Of a stretch of DNA of 64,000 nucleotides, positions 34,314-46,456 are shown one piece after another. The notes under the pieces are model-generated. The model worked only from the letters and a program-made list of their open reading frames with translations. It had not been told where the DNA came from and searched no databases. Each line of letters starts with the position of its first letter. The stretch's first letter is position 1. The DNA lies in contig NC_058524.1 in NCBI RefSeq assembly GCF_904849725.1, positions 552,919,763 through 552,983,762 of the forward strand, written 5' to 3'. Position numbers and translations under genes: made by a program. The DNA is from Hordeum vulgare subsp. vulgare. Lineage: Eukaryota > Streptophyta > Magnoliopsida > Poales > Poaceae.

Positions 34314-34913
34314 CTAAGCCACGAGCCGGTCAATCTGCCTCCTCTCCTCATCAATCACCATGGCGTCGGCCAAGCGGGTGCTGTCCTGCGCAGACTCAAG
34401 CGACTTCTCGTAGTTGCCGGCAATGGTGATGATGCCCTTTGGACCCGGCATCTTCATCTTCAGGTAGGCATAGTGGGGTATAGCCACGAACTTGGCCAGA
34501 GCCGGTTTGCCCAGCAGCGCGTGATACGGTCTGCTGAGGTCCACCACCTCGAACCATATAGACTCGTGGCGGAAGTGAGCCTTGTCACCGAAGAGGACGT
34601 CCAGCTGGATTCTGCCGATCGGCAAGCAGGACTGTCCCAGCACGATGTCGTGGAAGACAGTGCTGGTCGGTAAGACGTTCGTCTCCTTGAGTCCGAGCTT
34701 GAGGAGGGTGTCGAGGTAGAGGATGTTGATGCTGCTGCCGCCATCGACCAACACCCGGGAGAACCGGCAGGTCAGCCTATGGGAGGCGAAGGTAGGGTCG
34801 AGGACGAGCGCGTATGAGCTCGGGCTCGGCATCACCGCAGGATGGTCGACCCAGCTCCATGTGATGGGCTTTTCAGACCAGTGCATGTATTGGGGAACCG
34901 GGGAGCGTGGCAT
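34314..34913 (-). pseudogene. Tat aspartic protease
   Basis: The frame contains VLVDGGSSINILYLDTL, the retropepsin active site in its D-G-G form, and YHALLGKPALAKF as C-terminal motif. It is in phase with RT, separated by a 280-bp tract with nonsense codons. The protease would process the Gag-Pol polyprotein. Confidence 0.88.
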
Positions 34914-35250
34914 TCACCTCATGCCGTCGCTGGCACAGGCTATGCTTGTCGTCGCCTTCACAAGTGAAGATGACGAATGCTCCGTCTTGGTGGGGGTAGT
35001 CGTCGTGGAGGCGACCGTCGTCGTGAGGCGGCGGTGGTGGAGCCGGAGTGGGACCGGGAGCCGGAGCTTGAGGCGCAACCTGTTCACTTGGGGCAGCCGG
35101 CAGGCCCTCCCCTTGCGACAACCGTCGTGCAAAGCTGCACTATCGAAGGGTGTGGGTAGAGGGTTGTGCCCTAGAATGCATTTTGCAGGGCGCGTCAAGC
35201 ATCTTCTCAAATGTCTGCTTGGGCTGTCAGTTACCCTTGTTGGGCCGCCT

Positions 35251-36773
35251 TCATTGGGAGCCGGCCTGAGTAGCCGGCGCCTCACCCTTCACGTTGGCTA
35301 CCAACTTTTTGTTGGAGCGCGAATCTAGCAGATCCACCTTGCGCTTGTTGTTGTTCTGACCGCCTCGATTGTCTCTAGCCCGCTTAGGAGTAGCCGACAT
35401 GGGTACAGCCTTGTCCGAGGCGGTCACCTTGACCTGCATCCCGGAGTCGACGGTGGCGTAGTTATCCGCCTTGGCCATGAGCACCGCCAGAGAGGTGGGC
35501 TCGGAGCACACGAGCTTGTGCTTGACGAGAGTGTCGTCTCGGCAGCCGTCGATGAAGTAATGGATGGCCTGTACCTCATGCACTCCCTCGCAGGAGTTGC
35601 GGAGCTCCGTCCAGCGCGTGATGTAGTCGCGAAGGGGTTCGCCGGGCCTTTGGACGCACATGGCCAGCTCGCGAGGCCGGCCAGGGCGCTTGTAGGTGCC
35701 AGTGAAGTTGCGGACGAATGCCTCCTCGAAGTCAACCCATGAGTTGACGCTACCGGCTGGAAGGTTGTTAAGCCATGTCCGAGCCGAGCCGGCCAGCATG
35801 AGCGGCACGTAGCGGACTGCTACATGCTTGTTGCCCCTAGCAATGCCAACGGCGGTGGTGTAGTCGATCAATCCTCTGGCTTGGTGGTGCCATTGTACTT
35901 GGGAGTATCCCGAGGCAGGGTGAAACCTCGGGGAAACGGCTCCCCTCGGATCCGGGGGCCGAAGCAGGCCGGACCGACGGGACCGTCCTCCTCCAGAAGA
36001 GCTGACTGCGCCACGGCGTCGTGGTCTCCCTGGGGAACACGAGCGCCGATCCGAGCCGCGATCGGAAGGGCACCTTGCGAACCGGTGGCATGGGTCCTCC
36101 CCGGAAGAGGAACCTCATACACCGAGTCGCTCTCGTCATCTCCATGACGCCGACTCGAAGTATGCTCGCTCTGGCGCTGGGAGCGCCTGTCATGGCTGCC
36201 TTCAACCTTCCGGCCGGAAGTGCGATGCGAGGAAGATCCTTCGGCGTGCTGATGACCGCTGGGGTTGCGACGCGCTCCGGAGTTGGGTCCCGGAGACTCC
36301 GATTGGGCTTGACCGGGGTTAAGCCGTGTCTGTTGCTCATTGGCGGCGTCAAGGAGATCCTTGACTCGCTTATCCTGGAAGGCGCGCTCCTCTCCCTCCA
36401 AACTTGGCATTTCTGCCATGGCCGCCTGGTCGCCCGCAAATTTGTTGCAGGAGTCTCGTAGATGGGCTGCTTGCCGCCAAGAATCTCGGCGATGACCCAG
36501 CCGCGGCCGCGGACCGAGCCTAGCCGGCTAGGGGCCTCGAAAACCGGAGTGAGGCCGTATGCGGAGTTATACTGCATCCATGCGTGGCCTCCATCCGGCA
36601 TTTCGCCGGAGCAATGGTGATGCCCTCCTCCAAGATCTGCCTGCGAGCCTCCTCCGACAAGGTTGGTGGAGGCGGCGATGGGCGTCTTCAGGCCAGTAAG
36701 CACAACCTGAAGAGTGGCAGCGGTGGCAACAACAGGCTCACCAGCGTCTGCTGACGCCTTGCCATGAGCCGTG
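35251..36773 (-). pseudogene. Tat gag, main part
   Basis: Three overlapping minus frames form a gag: an N-terminal part (36773-36460), a charged linker (36419-35868, MAEMPSLEGEERAFQDKR) and the capsid-like part (35871-35251) with YVPLMLAGSARTWLNNLP, FVRNFTGTYKRPGRP and PGEPLRDYITRWTELRN. A small deletion at about 35870 breaks the junction where EDWLIDY is expected. A charged nuclear-localisation-like tail precedes protease. Confidence 0.88.
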
Positions 36774-38280
36774 TGCTGCCTCTTGAGCTTGCGTTCGTTT
36801 TCCGTTGAAGAGGCAAGGGTGATGCAGCACAAGAGCAGTAAGTATTTCCCTCAGTTTGAGAACCAAGGTATCAATCCAATAGGAGAATCAAGACAAGTGT
36901 CCAGAATACCTTCACAGACACAACGAGCTTGCACCCAACACTATAAAGGGCTTGTCAATCCCTTCAAGATTGATTGCAAAGTGATATCTAAAGGCGGAAA
37001 GCGCAACGAAGTAAAAGTGTAAGACTGAAAATATGATGTGAATTAGACCCGGGGACCGTAGTGTTCACTAGCGACTTCTCTCAAAATAGAAAATAATACG
37101 GTGGGTGAACAAATTACTGTCAAGCAATCGATAGAACCGCGCAAAGTCATGACGATATCTAAGGCAATGATCATACATATAGGCATCACGTCCGAGACAA
37201 GTAGACCGATACTTTCTGCATCTACTACTATTACTCCACTCATCGACCGCTATCCAGCATGCATCTAGTGTATTGAGTTCATGACGAACATAGTAATGCG
37301 TTAAGCAAGATGACATGATGTAGAGGTTTAAACTCAAAACAATGATGTAAACCCCATCTTTTTACCCTTGATGGCAACAACACGATGCATGCCTCGCTAC
37401 CCCTTCTGTCACTTGGTGAGGTCACCGCACGGTATGAACCCAAAACCAAGCACTTCTCCCATTGCAAGAATCATAGATCAAGTTGGCCAAACAAAACCCA
37501 CAACTCGAAGAGAATTACAAGGATATGAAATCATGCATATAAGAGATCAGAAGAAACTCAAATAAGATTCATAAATAATCTGATCATAAATCCACAATTC
37601 ATCGGATCTCGACAAACTCACCGCAAAAGAAGATTACATCGAATAGATCTCCATGAAGATCATGGAGAACTTTGTATTGAAGATCCAAGAGAGAGAAGAA
37701 GCCATATAGATACTAGCTATGGACCTGAAGGTCTATGGTGAACTACTCACGCATCATCGGAGAGGCCATGGTGTTGATGAAGAAGTCCTCCGTATCCGAA
37801 TCCCCCCTCCGGCAGGGCACCAGAACGTGCCCCAGATGGGATCTTGCAGAGACACTAGCTTGCAGCGGCGGAAAATATTTTTGTGTATCTCTCTCGTAGT
37901 TTTGGATTTTTCGTGAATTTGCAGGCGAAATAGGTAGGGCAGACGAGCCACAAGGGAGCCCACAAGCCTGCTAGGCGCGGGCCCCCTAGCCGCACCTAGG
38001 GGGCTTGTGGCCTCCCCTGGTGGCCTCTGCCTTAGTTCTCACGTCCCGTGCGTATCTTCTATTCCGGAAAAAATCGTTTTGGAAGTTTTATTCCGTTTGG
38101 ACAGCGTTTAAAATTCTCATATGAAAAGGCTCAAAAACACGGAAAAACAGGAACTGGCACTTGGCACTTAGTTAATAACTTAGTCCCAAAAAAGATATAA
38201 AAGACATACAAAACATCCAAAGTTTGACAAGATAATAGCATGGAACCATCAAAAATTATAGATACGTTGGAGACGTATCA
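36774..38280 (-). mobile_element. Solo LTR of family Y in the Tat gag
   Basis: A 1,507-bp LTR, plus-strand start TGCTGCCTC and end GAGACGTATCA, flanked by a perfect CCGTG duplication (36769-36773, 38281-38285). The length matches the undeleted Y LTR. It has the hairpin 37960-38010, but the TATA position is degenerate. Confidence 0.95.
37960..38010 (-). promoter_or_regulatory. Promoter hairpin of the solo Y LTR
   Basis: A 51-nt inverted repeat with outer arms CCACAAGCC and GGCTTGTGG and about 18 of 23 pairs. The expected TATA position near 37924 has been altered by an insertion of two bases and substitutions. Confidence 0.65.
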
Positions 38281-38285
38281 CCGTG

Positions 38286-38745
38286 CTGGTGCCAGCGGCG
38301 ATAACCATCACCTCCACGACATTGGAGACGGTGGTGACATGGTATGGGGTGAAGAACCCCACAGACGGCGGAGGACCATCGAAGACGAGTACATTGTTCG
38401 GGTACACGTCGTGTGTAGGCCTCTCAGCGATAGAGAGCCTACTGAAGCTCGCGCACATAGCCTCGACATCGAAGTCCTCGCCGAAGTAGCGAGGACCATC
38501 GTTGAGGCGCAGGTCGCTAAAGGGAACAATGAGGTTCTACATAGTAGCGACGACAACGCTGGGAGGCGCCTCGTCATCGGACTCCCCGTCCAAATCCGCA
38601 TGGCGGATAGGGATGTCAATCATCATCGGTGTTGCCTCATCGAAGGCAGGCTCCACGGGCAAGCAGATTGGTCCAGACGCGATGCATCCGGTTGCGTAGG
38701 TGTGGGGCCCCGCCTAGCGCATAAATCCAACCGATGCCGCGATTG
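38286..38745 (-). pseudogene. Tat leader and gag N-terminal part
   Basis: The minus strand from about 38660 to 38286 reads as protein: MMIDIPIRHADLDGESDDE, GEDFDVEAMCASFSRLS and NNVLVFDGPPPSVGFF, broken by a TAG. It continues past the solo LTR into the gag frame at 36773, so the solo LTR hit inside this ORF. The acidic N-terminal domain is not one I can name. Confidence 0.6.
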
Positions 38746-38765
38746 GCCCCATGGTGGGCGTCAAA
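38746..38765 (-). promoter_or_regulatory. Tat primer-binding site
   Basis: Directly inside the LTR the minus strand reads TTTGACGCCCACCATGGGGC. One likely decayed base in an otherwise GCGCCCACC-type site as used by Tat elements. Confidence 0.7.
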
Positions 38766-39773
38766 TGTCGGTGAATACTCATAACATAAGCCATGGGTAG
38801 GCTAAAGATGGTAGGAACCAAAGTGGCACCAGAGGGCGCTAGGGGCGAGGTTGGTACAAGCATGGAACGCACGATGTACCCAGGTTCAGAGCTCTCCGTA
38901 GAGATAATACCCCTAGTCCTGCCGGAGTGTATGATGTATGAATGGGACTACAAAATGCTCGTGGAGTTGTATTGCGGAGGAGGAAGAAGGAGCAGCCGGC
39001 TCGTCTCTGCCTCTCCTATGTGGTTGGTGCGTGTGCTAAGTTGACCGAGCCTCTGCATGGAGCGGGGCCGGGGGGTTTATAGACGAACCCACCGGCCTAA
39101 AATATGGATAAAGGGTACAAGAGTGGGACCTGGCTCGAAGCCTTGCCGGCTGGCCAGGGGGCCCACGGGGGTCTTCTCTTGTCGCTGGAGGAGCCCGCCG
39201 GCTGCGAGGTCCTGTCTGGATGTGGGACCCGCCGGCTAGCCAATGAGGCTCTCGCGTAAGGTTGACATAGGACACGTATGGTACGTCCGACATTGTCCAG
39301 CGAGATTCGTCATGGGCAGACAGTACGGCCGCCTTAACTGTTCCCACGCCGAGTGTTGTAATGGAGTGGGAGTTTGATGGGCCGACACTGTGCAGGGTAC
39401 ACGTCATGCATTCCGATCCTGTACCTTTGCTAACGCGTAGCCACCTTTAATCATAGGGTTTCGTCATGACCTACGATCTGATATGACTTGAGATCCCCAG
39501 CCGGCTAGCTTGCTCAACTAGCCGGTCTGGCACGACCGCCTCGTACCTAGCCGGCTAGATTGGCCTAGGCGGCCAGGGAGAGGTAGCCGTCTCGTCTCTA
39601 GCCGGCAGGTGCTTCCTGGCTAGCCAGAGAGTTGGCCGCCTCGCCCCCAGCCGGTAGTTGTTTCCTAGCCGGCGAGGGGACTTGGGCTTTGTAGAATTGT
39701 TTTGGTCATTCCTTCTGGACTGAAGGTAAAGGAGCAGGCTCGTTGAGCCTACCCCAGGGTTATCCCCCCGACA
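38766..39773 (-). repeat. Tat 5' LTR
   Basis: A 1,008-bp LTR from TGTCGGTGAAT to GGGGATAACC complement, with plus-strand ends TGTCGG and CCGACA. It has a minus-strand TATAAA at 39076-39081 and many CCGGCTAG-type short repeats between 39495 and 39675. Confidence 0.88.
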
Positions 39774-40026
39774 CCCATATTTTACCATCTCTCCGCTGAA
39801 CTAGTGCACCTATACAATTTACCATTCTATTAGGTGTGTTGGGGACACAAGAGACTTCTTGTTTCTTAATTGGAGGGTTGCTTGAGAGAGACCATCTTCA
39901 ACTTCTACTTCCCTGAGTTCGATAAACCTTAGATCATCCACATGAGGGAAATTGCGGCTATCATACAAACCTCTGCGCTTGGAGGCCCAACATAGTCTAC
40001 AAGAATAGAAGCATGCGTAGACATCA
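39774..40026 (+). repeat. 3' end of an unidentified Gypsy LTR
   Basis: The block beginning GGACACAAGAGACTTC and ending GCGTAGACATCA resembles the 3' end of LTRs of tRNA-Asp-primed Triticeae Gypsy elements as I remember them. It is bounded on the left by the Tat insertion and on the right by Copia integrase sequence beginning CTTCA (40027). It is probably the end of an element inserted into A0. Confidence 0.55.
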
Positions 40027-40740
40027 CTTCATAGATGATTTGAATAGATACTGGTATATTTACTTGATGAAACACAAGTCTCAATTATTGAAAGGTTCAT
40101 GTAATTTCAGAGTGAAGTTGAAGATCATCGTAACAAGAGGATGAAATTTCTATGATATGATCGCAGAGATGAATATCTGAGTTGCGAGTTTGGCACACAT
40201 TTAAGACAATGTGGAAATTGTTTTCCCAACTCATGACACCTAGAACACCATAGTGTGATGGTGTGTCCGAACAACATAGACACACCCTATTAGATATGGT
40301 CCATACTATGATGTCTCTTATCGAATTACCACTATCGTTTTGGGGTTATGCATTGGAGACAACAACATTTACTTTAATAGGGCACCGCATAGTTCCATTG
40401 AGATGACACCATATGAACTATGGTTTGGAGAAACCTAAGCTGTTGTTTCTTAAAAGTTTGGGGCTACTATGCTTATCTCCAAAGGCTTCGGCCTGATAAG
40501 ATCAAACCCAAAGCAGATAAATGCATCTTCAGAAGATACCCAAAATAGTTGGGTATACCTCCTATCTCAGATCCAGAAGCAAAGTGTTTGTTTCAGGAAA
40601 TGGGTCCTTTCTCGAGAAATAGTTTCTCTAAAAAGAATTGAGTGGGAAGATGGTGGAACTTGATGAGGTTTTGAACCAGCACTTTAAGCACATAGTAGAA
40701 GGGCGCAGGAAGTGGTTCATGTGGCGCCTAAATCAGTTGA
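40027..40740 (+). pseudogene. A0 integrase remnant
   Basis: Reads FIDDLNRYWYIYLMKHKSQ at the start, then broken integrase core and C-terminal pieces parallel to A1 (2242-3045), including a decayed VWG..Y motif and KADKCIF equivalent near 40510. Stops and shifts throughout. Confidence 0.85.
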
Positions 40741-41570
40741 AGTAGAAGCTGATGATGGTGATCATGAAGCTTCAGATCAAGTCACTACCAAACCTCGTAC
40801 GTCGACAAGAATACGCACTACTCCAGAGTGGCACGGTAACCTGTGTTGGAGGTCATGTTACTGGAAAACGATGAACCTACCACCTATGGAGAAGCGATGG
40901 TGGGCCCGGATTCCGACAAATGGCTGGAGGCCATGAAATTCGAGAAAGGATCCACGTACGAAAACAAAGTGTGGACTTTGGAAGAACTACTCAATGGTCG
41001 TGAGACTATTGAGTGTAGATGGATCTTTAAAAGGAAGAGAGACGATGATGGTGAATGTCATCGTTTAAGAAAAGATCGACTTGTTGCAAAGAGGTTCCCG
41101 ACAAGTTCAAGGAGTTGATATGATGAGACTTTATCACTCATAGCGATGCTAAAGTCTGTTGGAATTATGTTAGCAGTTGCTACATCTTGCGGATGCATGT
41201 CAAAACATTGTTTCTTCAACGGTTTCCTACAGGAAAGGTTGTATGTGATACAACCGGAAGGTTTTGTCGATCCTAAGGATGCTAACAAGCATGCAAGCTC
41301 CATCGATCCTTCTAAGGACTAGAGTAAGCATCTCGGAATTGGAATATGCGCTTTGATGAGATGATCAAAGTTTTTGGGTTTATAAAAAATTTATGAGAAA
41401 CTTGTATTTCCAAGGAAGTGAGTGGGAGAACTATAGAATTTCTCATGAGTATATGTGGTTGACATATTGTTGATTGGAAATGATATCGAATTTCTGGAAA
41501 GCATATAGGGTTGTTTGAAAAACGGGTTTTCAAAGGAAAACCTGGATTGAGCTACTTGAACATTGAGAAT
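40741..41570 (+). pseudogene. A0 reverse transcriptase remnant
   Basis: The frame 40843-41118 holds GEAMVGPDSDKWLEAMKFE and WIFKRKRDDDGE. Later phrases include LAVATSCGCMSKHC and VIQPEGFVDP, and VVDILLIGNDIEFL in place of the catalytic YVDDMLL region, so a key aspartate is lost. Frameshifts separate the blocks. Confidence 0.85.
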
Positions 41571-41699
41571 CAAGATCTATAGAGATAGATCAAGACGCTT
41601 GATAAAACTATCAATGAAGTGCATGCCTTAACACGTTTTTGAAGGAGTTCAAAATAGATCGGCAAAGAAGGAGTTCTTAGATGTGTTGTAAGGTGTGAA

Positions 41700-42227
41700 T
41701 TTGAGTAAGACTCAAAGCCCGACCACGGCAGAAGAAATATAAAGGACGAAGGTCGTCCCATATGCATTAGTCGTAGGCTCTATAGTATGTTATGCTGTGT
41801 ATCGCACCTGATGTGTGCCTTGGCATGAATCTGTCAAGGGGTACGAAAGTGATCCAGGAGTGGATTACTGGACATCGGTCAAAAGTTACCCTTAGTAACT
41901 AGTGGACTAAGGAATTTGTCTTGAGTATGGAGGTGATAAAAGAGTTCGTCATAAAGGGTTACGTCGATGCAAGTTTTGACACTAATCCGAATGACTTTGA
42001 GAAGTAAACCAGATTCGTATAGTAGAGCAGTCATTTGGAATAGTTCCAAATGACACATTGGTAGCATCACCTACAGGCACACTAAGATCTGAAAGGTTCA
42101 GACCCGTTTACTAAAACCTCTCTAACAAGCAAGACACGATTAAACTCCAAACCTCTATGGGTGTTAGATTTATTACAATCACATAGTGATGAGAACTAGA
42201 TTATTGACTCTAGTGCAAATGGGAGAC
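41700..42227 (+). pseudogene. A0 RNase H remnant and polypurine tract
   Basis: Fragmentary Copia RNase H sequence with YVDASFDTNPNDFEK near 41965-42009. The element ends with the purine-rich GTGCAAATGGGAGAC (42213-42227) immediately before the LTR start. Confidence 0.8.
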
Positions 42228-43315
42228 TGTTGGAAATATGCCCTAGAGGCAATAATAAATTGGTTATTATTATATTTCCTTGATAATGATAATTGTTTAT
42301 TATCCATGCTATAATTGTATTGATTGGAAACTCAAATACATGTGTGGATACATTGACAAAACACTATCCCTAGTAAGCCTCTAGTCGACTAGCTCGTTGA
42401 TCAGAGATGGTTAAGGTTTCCTAGCCATAGACAAGTGTTGTCACTTGATAACGGGATCGCATCATTAAGAGAATGATGTGATGGACAAGATCTAAACTAT
42501 AAACCTAGCATGTGATTGTGTAATTTCGTTGCTATTGTTTTCTGCATGTCAAGTATACATTTCTATGACCATGAGATCATGTAACTCACTCACACCGGAG
42601 GAATACCTTGTGTGTATCAAACGTTGCAATGTAACTGGGTGACTATAAAGGTGCTCTACAAGTATCTCCGAAGGTGTCCGTTAGTTAGCATGGATCAAGA
42701 CTGGGATTTGTCACTCCGTGTGATGGAGAGGTATCTCGGGGGCCAGTCGGAAATACAACATCACAAATAAGCCTTGCAAGCAATGTGACTAAAGAGTTAG
42801 GCACGTGATCTTGTATTACGGAACAAGTAAAGAGACTTGTTGGTAACAAGATTGAAATAGGTATTGGGATACCGACGATCGAATCTCGGGCAAGTAACAT
42901 ACCAAAGGACAAAGGGAATGATATAAAGGATTAACTGAATCCTTGACATAGAGGATCAACCAATGAGATAATCGTAGAATATGTAGTATCCAATATGGGC
43001 ATCCAGGTCCTGATATTGGATATTGACCAGAGAGTGTCTCAGGTCATGTCTACATAGTTCTCGAACCCGTAAGGTTTGCACAATTAAGGTTCTGTGACAT
43101 TTCGGTATAGATGATTTATAGGTGCTGGTGACCGAAGGTTGTTCGGAGTCCTAGATGATATCGAGGACGTCACGAGGAGCTCCGTAATGTTCCAAAGGTA
43201 AAGATTGATATATAGGAAGTCCTGTTTTGGTCACCAGAAAATTTTCGGGCTCATCGGTAGTGTGCGGGGAGTGCCGGGAGGGTACCGGGGGACCACCGGG
43301 AGGGGTGTGACGACC
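42228..43315 (+). repeat. A0 3' LTR, first 1,088 bp
   Basis: Starts TGTTGGAAATATGCCC and follows the A1 and solo LTRs up to the GGGAGGGGTG region, where the W terminus TGATAC begins. The TATA-containing half is missing here and would resume beyond the right end of W. Confidence 0.9.
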
Positions 43316-43326
43316 TGATACGATTG

Positions 43327-44720
43327 TGATAACCCAAAAATATAGGGGATCGCAACAGTTTTCGAGGGTAGAGTATTCAAGTCAAATTTGTTGGTTCACC
43401 AAAAGGGAAGCAAAAGAATATTCTCAAGTATTAGGAGCTGAGTTTGTCATATTCAACCACACCTGAAAGATTAGTGTGTGCAAGCAAAGTATCAGTAGCA
43501 AAGTAGTATGATAGCAACGGTGCCAGAAACGATGTGTTGATGCCAGACTATTCCTAACTGTTGTATCAATGGCGCCAGTAGGTTGCATGTGGGCGAGTAA
43601 CTACTCTTCCCGGACAACACTGTCGAAAAAGGATCTTGCAACAAGTAACAGCGAAGTAGCAAGGAACAACAGTAGCAGCATGATGCATAATTCGTCAATC
43701 TAATGTACGCATGTATTCTGTATGTAGTCATACGTGCTTAGGGAAAAGAACTTGCATGACATCTATTGTCCATCCCTCCCGTGGCAGCGGGGTCCTAATG
43801 GAAACTACGGGATATTAAGGTTCTCATTTTAATAAAGAATCGGACCAACGCATTAACACGCGGTGAATACATGAACTCCTCATACTATGGTCATCTCCGG
43901 GAGTGGTTCCGGCTATTGTCACTCTGGGGTTGCCGGGTCATAACACATAGTAGGTGACTACAACTTGCAAGATAGGATCTAAAACACACATATATTGGCG
44001 ACAACATAGTAGGTTCAGATCTGAAATCATGGCACTCGGGCCCTAGTGACAAGCATTAAGCATAGCCAAGTAGTAGCAACATCAATCTAGAACATAGTGG
44101 ATACTAGGGATCAATCCCCGTCAAAAACTAACTCGATTACATGATAGATCTCATCCAACTCATCACCGTCCAGCAAGCCTACGATGAGATTACTCACGAA
44201 CGATGAAGAGCATCATGGAATTGTCGATGGAGGGAGGTTGATGATGACGATGGCGACGATTTCCCCTCTCTGGAGCCCGAAACGGACTCCAGATCTGCCC
44301 TCCAGATGAGGAACACGAGGTGGCGGCGCCTCCGTATCGTAAAATGCGATGAAACCTTCTCTCTGATTTTTTTCTGGGCGAGACGGAAGATATGGAGCTG
44401 AGTTTGGGGGCGGTGGTGCCACGTGGGCCCCACAAGCCCTCACGGCGCGGCCTAGGGGGTGGCTGCGGCCTGTGGGCTTGTGGCCCACTGGCACGCCCCC
44501 TGTGGTGGATCTTTGCGCACGTATTTTTCTTTTATTCCAGAAAAGATCTCCGTAAATTTTTAGGACATTCCGAGAACTTTTATTTCTGCACAAAAACAAC
44601 ACCATGGCAATTCTGCTGAAAACAACGTTAGTCCGGGTTAATTCCATTCAAATCATGCAAATTAGAGTCCAAAACAAGGGCAAAAGAGTTCGGAAAAGTA
44701 GATACGACGAAGACGTATCA
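43327..44720 (-). mobile_element. Solo LTR of family X inside the W LTR
   Basis: A full 1,394-bp LTR from TGATAACCC to AGACGTATCA (plus strand) and no internal region. It lies 6 bases into the W LTR. The flanks GATTG and GTCTC are where a TSD is expected but match at only two of five bases, so the duplication is decayed or the event was complex. The minus-strand hairpin is at 44430-44483 and the decayed TATA position at 44394. Confidence 0.82.
44394..44483 (-). promoter_or_regulatory. Hairpin and decayed TATA, solo X LTR
   Basis: Hairpin of 54 nt with outer arms CCACAAGCC and GGCTTGTGG. The minus-strand TATA position (CATATC) starts 36 bp from its base. Confidence 0.65.
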
Positions 44721-46200
44721 GTCTCCAACGTATCTATAATTTTTTATGGTTCCATGCTATTATCTTGTCAAACTTTGGATGTTTTGTATGCCTTTTATAT
44801 CTTTTTTGGGACTAACTTATTAACTCAGTGCCAAGTGCCAGTTCTTGTTTTTTCGTGTCTTTGACCTTTTTCAGAGGAGAATATTAAACGGAGTCCAAAC
44901 GGAATAAAACCTCCGAAAATATTTTTTCCGGAACAGAAGATACGCAAGGAGCTTGAGAACCAAGGCACAGGGCACCAGGGGACGCCACAAGCCCCCTAGC
45001 CACGGCCTGGGGGGCTGCGCCTAGCAGGCTTGTGGGCCCCGTGTGGCTCCTCTGCCCTACTTCTTCCGCCTATAAATCCCCAAAAAATCCAAAACCACGG
45101 GAGAGATCCATGAAAATACTTTTCCGCCGCCGCAAGCTTCTGTCTCTGCAAGATCCCATCTGGGGCACGTTCTGGTGCCCTGCCAGAGGGGATTCGAACA
45201 TGGAGGACTTCTTCATCAACACCATTTCCTCTCCGATGATGCTTGAGTAGTTCACCATAAACCTTCGGGTCCATAGCTAGTAGCTATATGGCTTCTTATC
45301 TCTCTTGGATCTTCAATACGAAGTTCTCCATGATCTTCATGGAGATCTATCCGATGTAATCTTGTTTTGCGGTGTGTTTGTCGAGATCCAATGAATTGTG
45401 GATTTTTGATCAGATTATCTATGAATCTTATTTGAGTTTCTTCTGATCTCTTATATGCATGATTTCGTATCCTTGTAATTCTCTTCGAGTTGTGGGTTTC
45501 ATTTGGCCAACTTGATCTACAATTCTTGCAATGGGAGAAGTGCTTGGTTTTGGGTTCATACCGTGCGGTGACCTCACCCAGTGACAGAAGGGGTAGTGAG
45601 GCACGCATCATGTTGGTGCCATCAAGGGTAAAAAGATGGGGTTTATATCTATTGCATGAATCTATCCCTCTACATCATGTCATCTTGCTTAAGGCGTTAC
45701 TCTATTTGTCATGAACTCAATACACTAGATGCATGCTGGATAGCGGTCGATGTGTGGAGTAATAGTAGTATATGCAGAAAATATCGGTCTACTTGTCTCG
45801 GACGTGATGCCTATATGTATGTTTATTGCCTTATATATCGTCATGACTTTGCGCGGTTCTATCAATTGCTCGACACTAATTCGTTCACCTATCGTAATAT
45901 TTGCTATCATGAGAGAAGCCTCGTTCACTATGGCCCTCGGGTCTACTTCACATCATATTTTCAGCCTTACACTTTTACTTTGTTGCACTTTCCGCCTTCA
46001 GATCTCACCCTGCAATCAATCGTGAAGGGATTGACAACCAATTTGTAGCGTTGGGTGAAAGTTTGCTGTTTTTGCGCACTTACTTTTGGAGACTTGGCTT
46101 GATACTCCTACTGGATTGATACCTTGGTTCTCAAACTGAGGGAAATACTTACTGCTACTGTGCTGCATCACCCTTTCCTCTTCAAGGGAAAAACCAACGC
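44721..46200 (+). repeat. W 5' LTR, main part, 3' terminus deleted
   Basis: Begins GTCTCCAACGTATC and continues in the order of the Y LTR to CCAACGC at 46200. The last LTR bases and most of the primer site are missing: the sequence passes directly to CGTTGCCGGGG. Against Y this is a 33-bp deletion. Confidence 0.88.
44985..45077 (+). promoter_or_regulatory. Hairpin-TATA module, W 5' LTR
   Basis: Hairpin 44985-45035 (51 nt, 18 of 23 pairs) followed after 36 bp by TATAAAT at 45071-45077. Confidence 0.72.
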
Positions 46201-46456
46201 CGTTGCCGGGGAGCATCAAGTCAAGAATAGTCTTCCTCCAACGTGTCAATCTCTGGCACCGGGGATTATTCTAAGTGAAGCTTATCCAAGTAACCTTCGC
46301 CAACTCATCTCTTGCATTTACTTTTTTGCCTCTCGTTTTCCTCTCCCCCACTTCTGAAAAACAAAAATTTACAAAAATATTTGCCTTTTTTGTTCGCCCT
46401 TTTCTTTCGCTTGCTTTCTGCTTGCTTGTGTGCTTGTCTTGCTTGCTGAAGTCACC

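Larger units (their letters stand above)
32063..39773 (-). mobile_element. Tat-type Gypsy element, 3' part cut off by X
   Basis: Minus-strand element with 5' LTR 38766-39773, primer site, gag, protease, RT and two RNase H domains. It stops at 32063 where X is inserted, so integrase and 3' LTR lie left of X, off the window. A solo LTR (36774-38280) splits its gag. The left-hand base after its 5' LTR starts CCCAT (39774-39778), the presumed TSD in an older Gypsy LTR. Dual RNase H and RT motifs are characteristic of the Tat lineage. Confidence 0.92.
40027..43315 (+). mobile_element. Copia element A0 (Angela-like), lowest visible layer
   Basis: Plus-strand integrase, RT and RNase H remnants followed by polypurine tract and the first 1,088 bp of the 3' LTR. 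Its left edge lies inside the integrase, at the Gypsy LTR end; its right edge lies inside the LTR, where W begins (CGACC at 43311-43315 is the expected TSD). Everything else in the window appears to be inserted into this element or into its inserts. Confidence 0.85.

Noticed and set aside
34723..35328. 201-codon plus-strand ORF across the Tat gag-protease region
   Set aside because: It is the antisense shadow of the Tat frames, which have recognisable protease and gag motifs on the minus strand.
39495..39675. Repeated GCCGGCTAG motifs as a possible CRISPR or satellite array
   Set aside because: Spacing is irregular and the motifs occur throughout the Tat LTR; no constant repeat-spacer structure.
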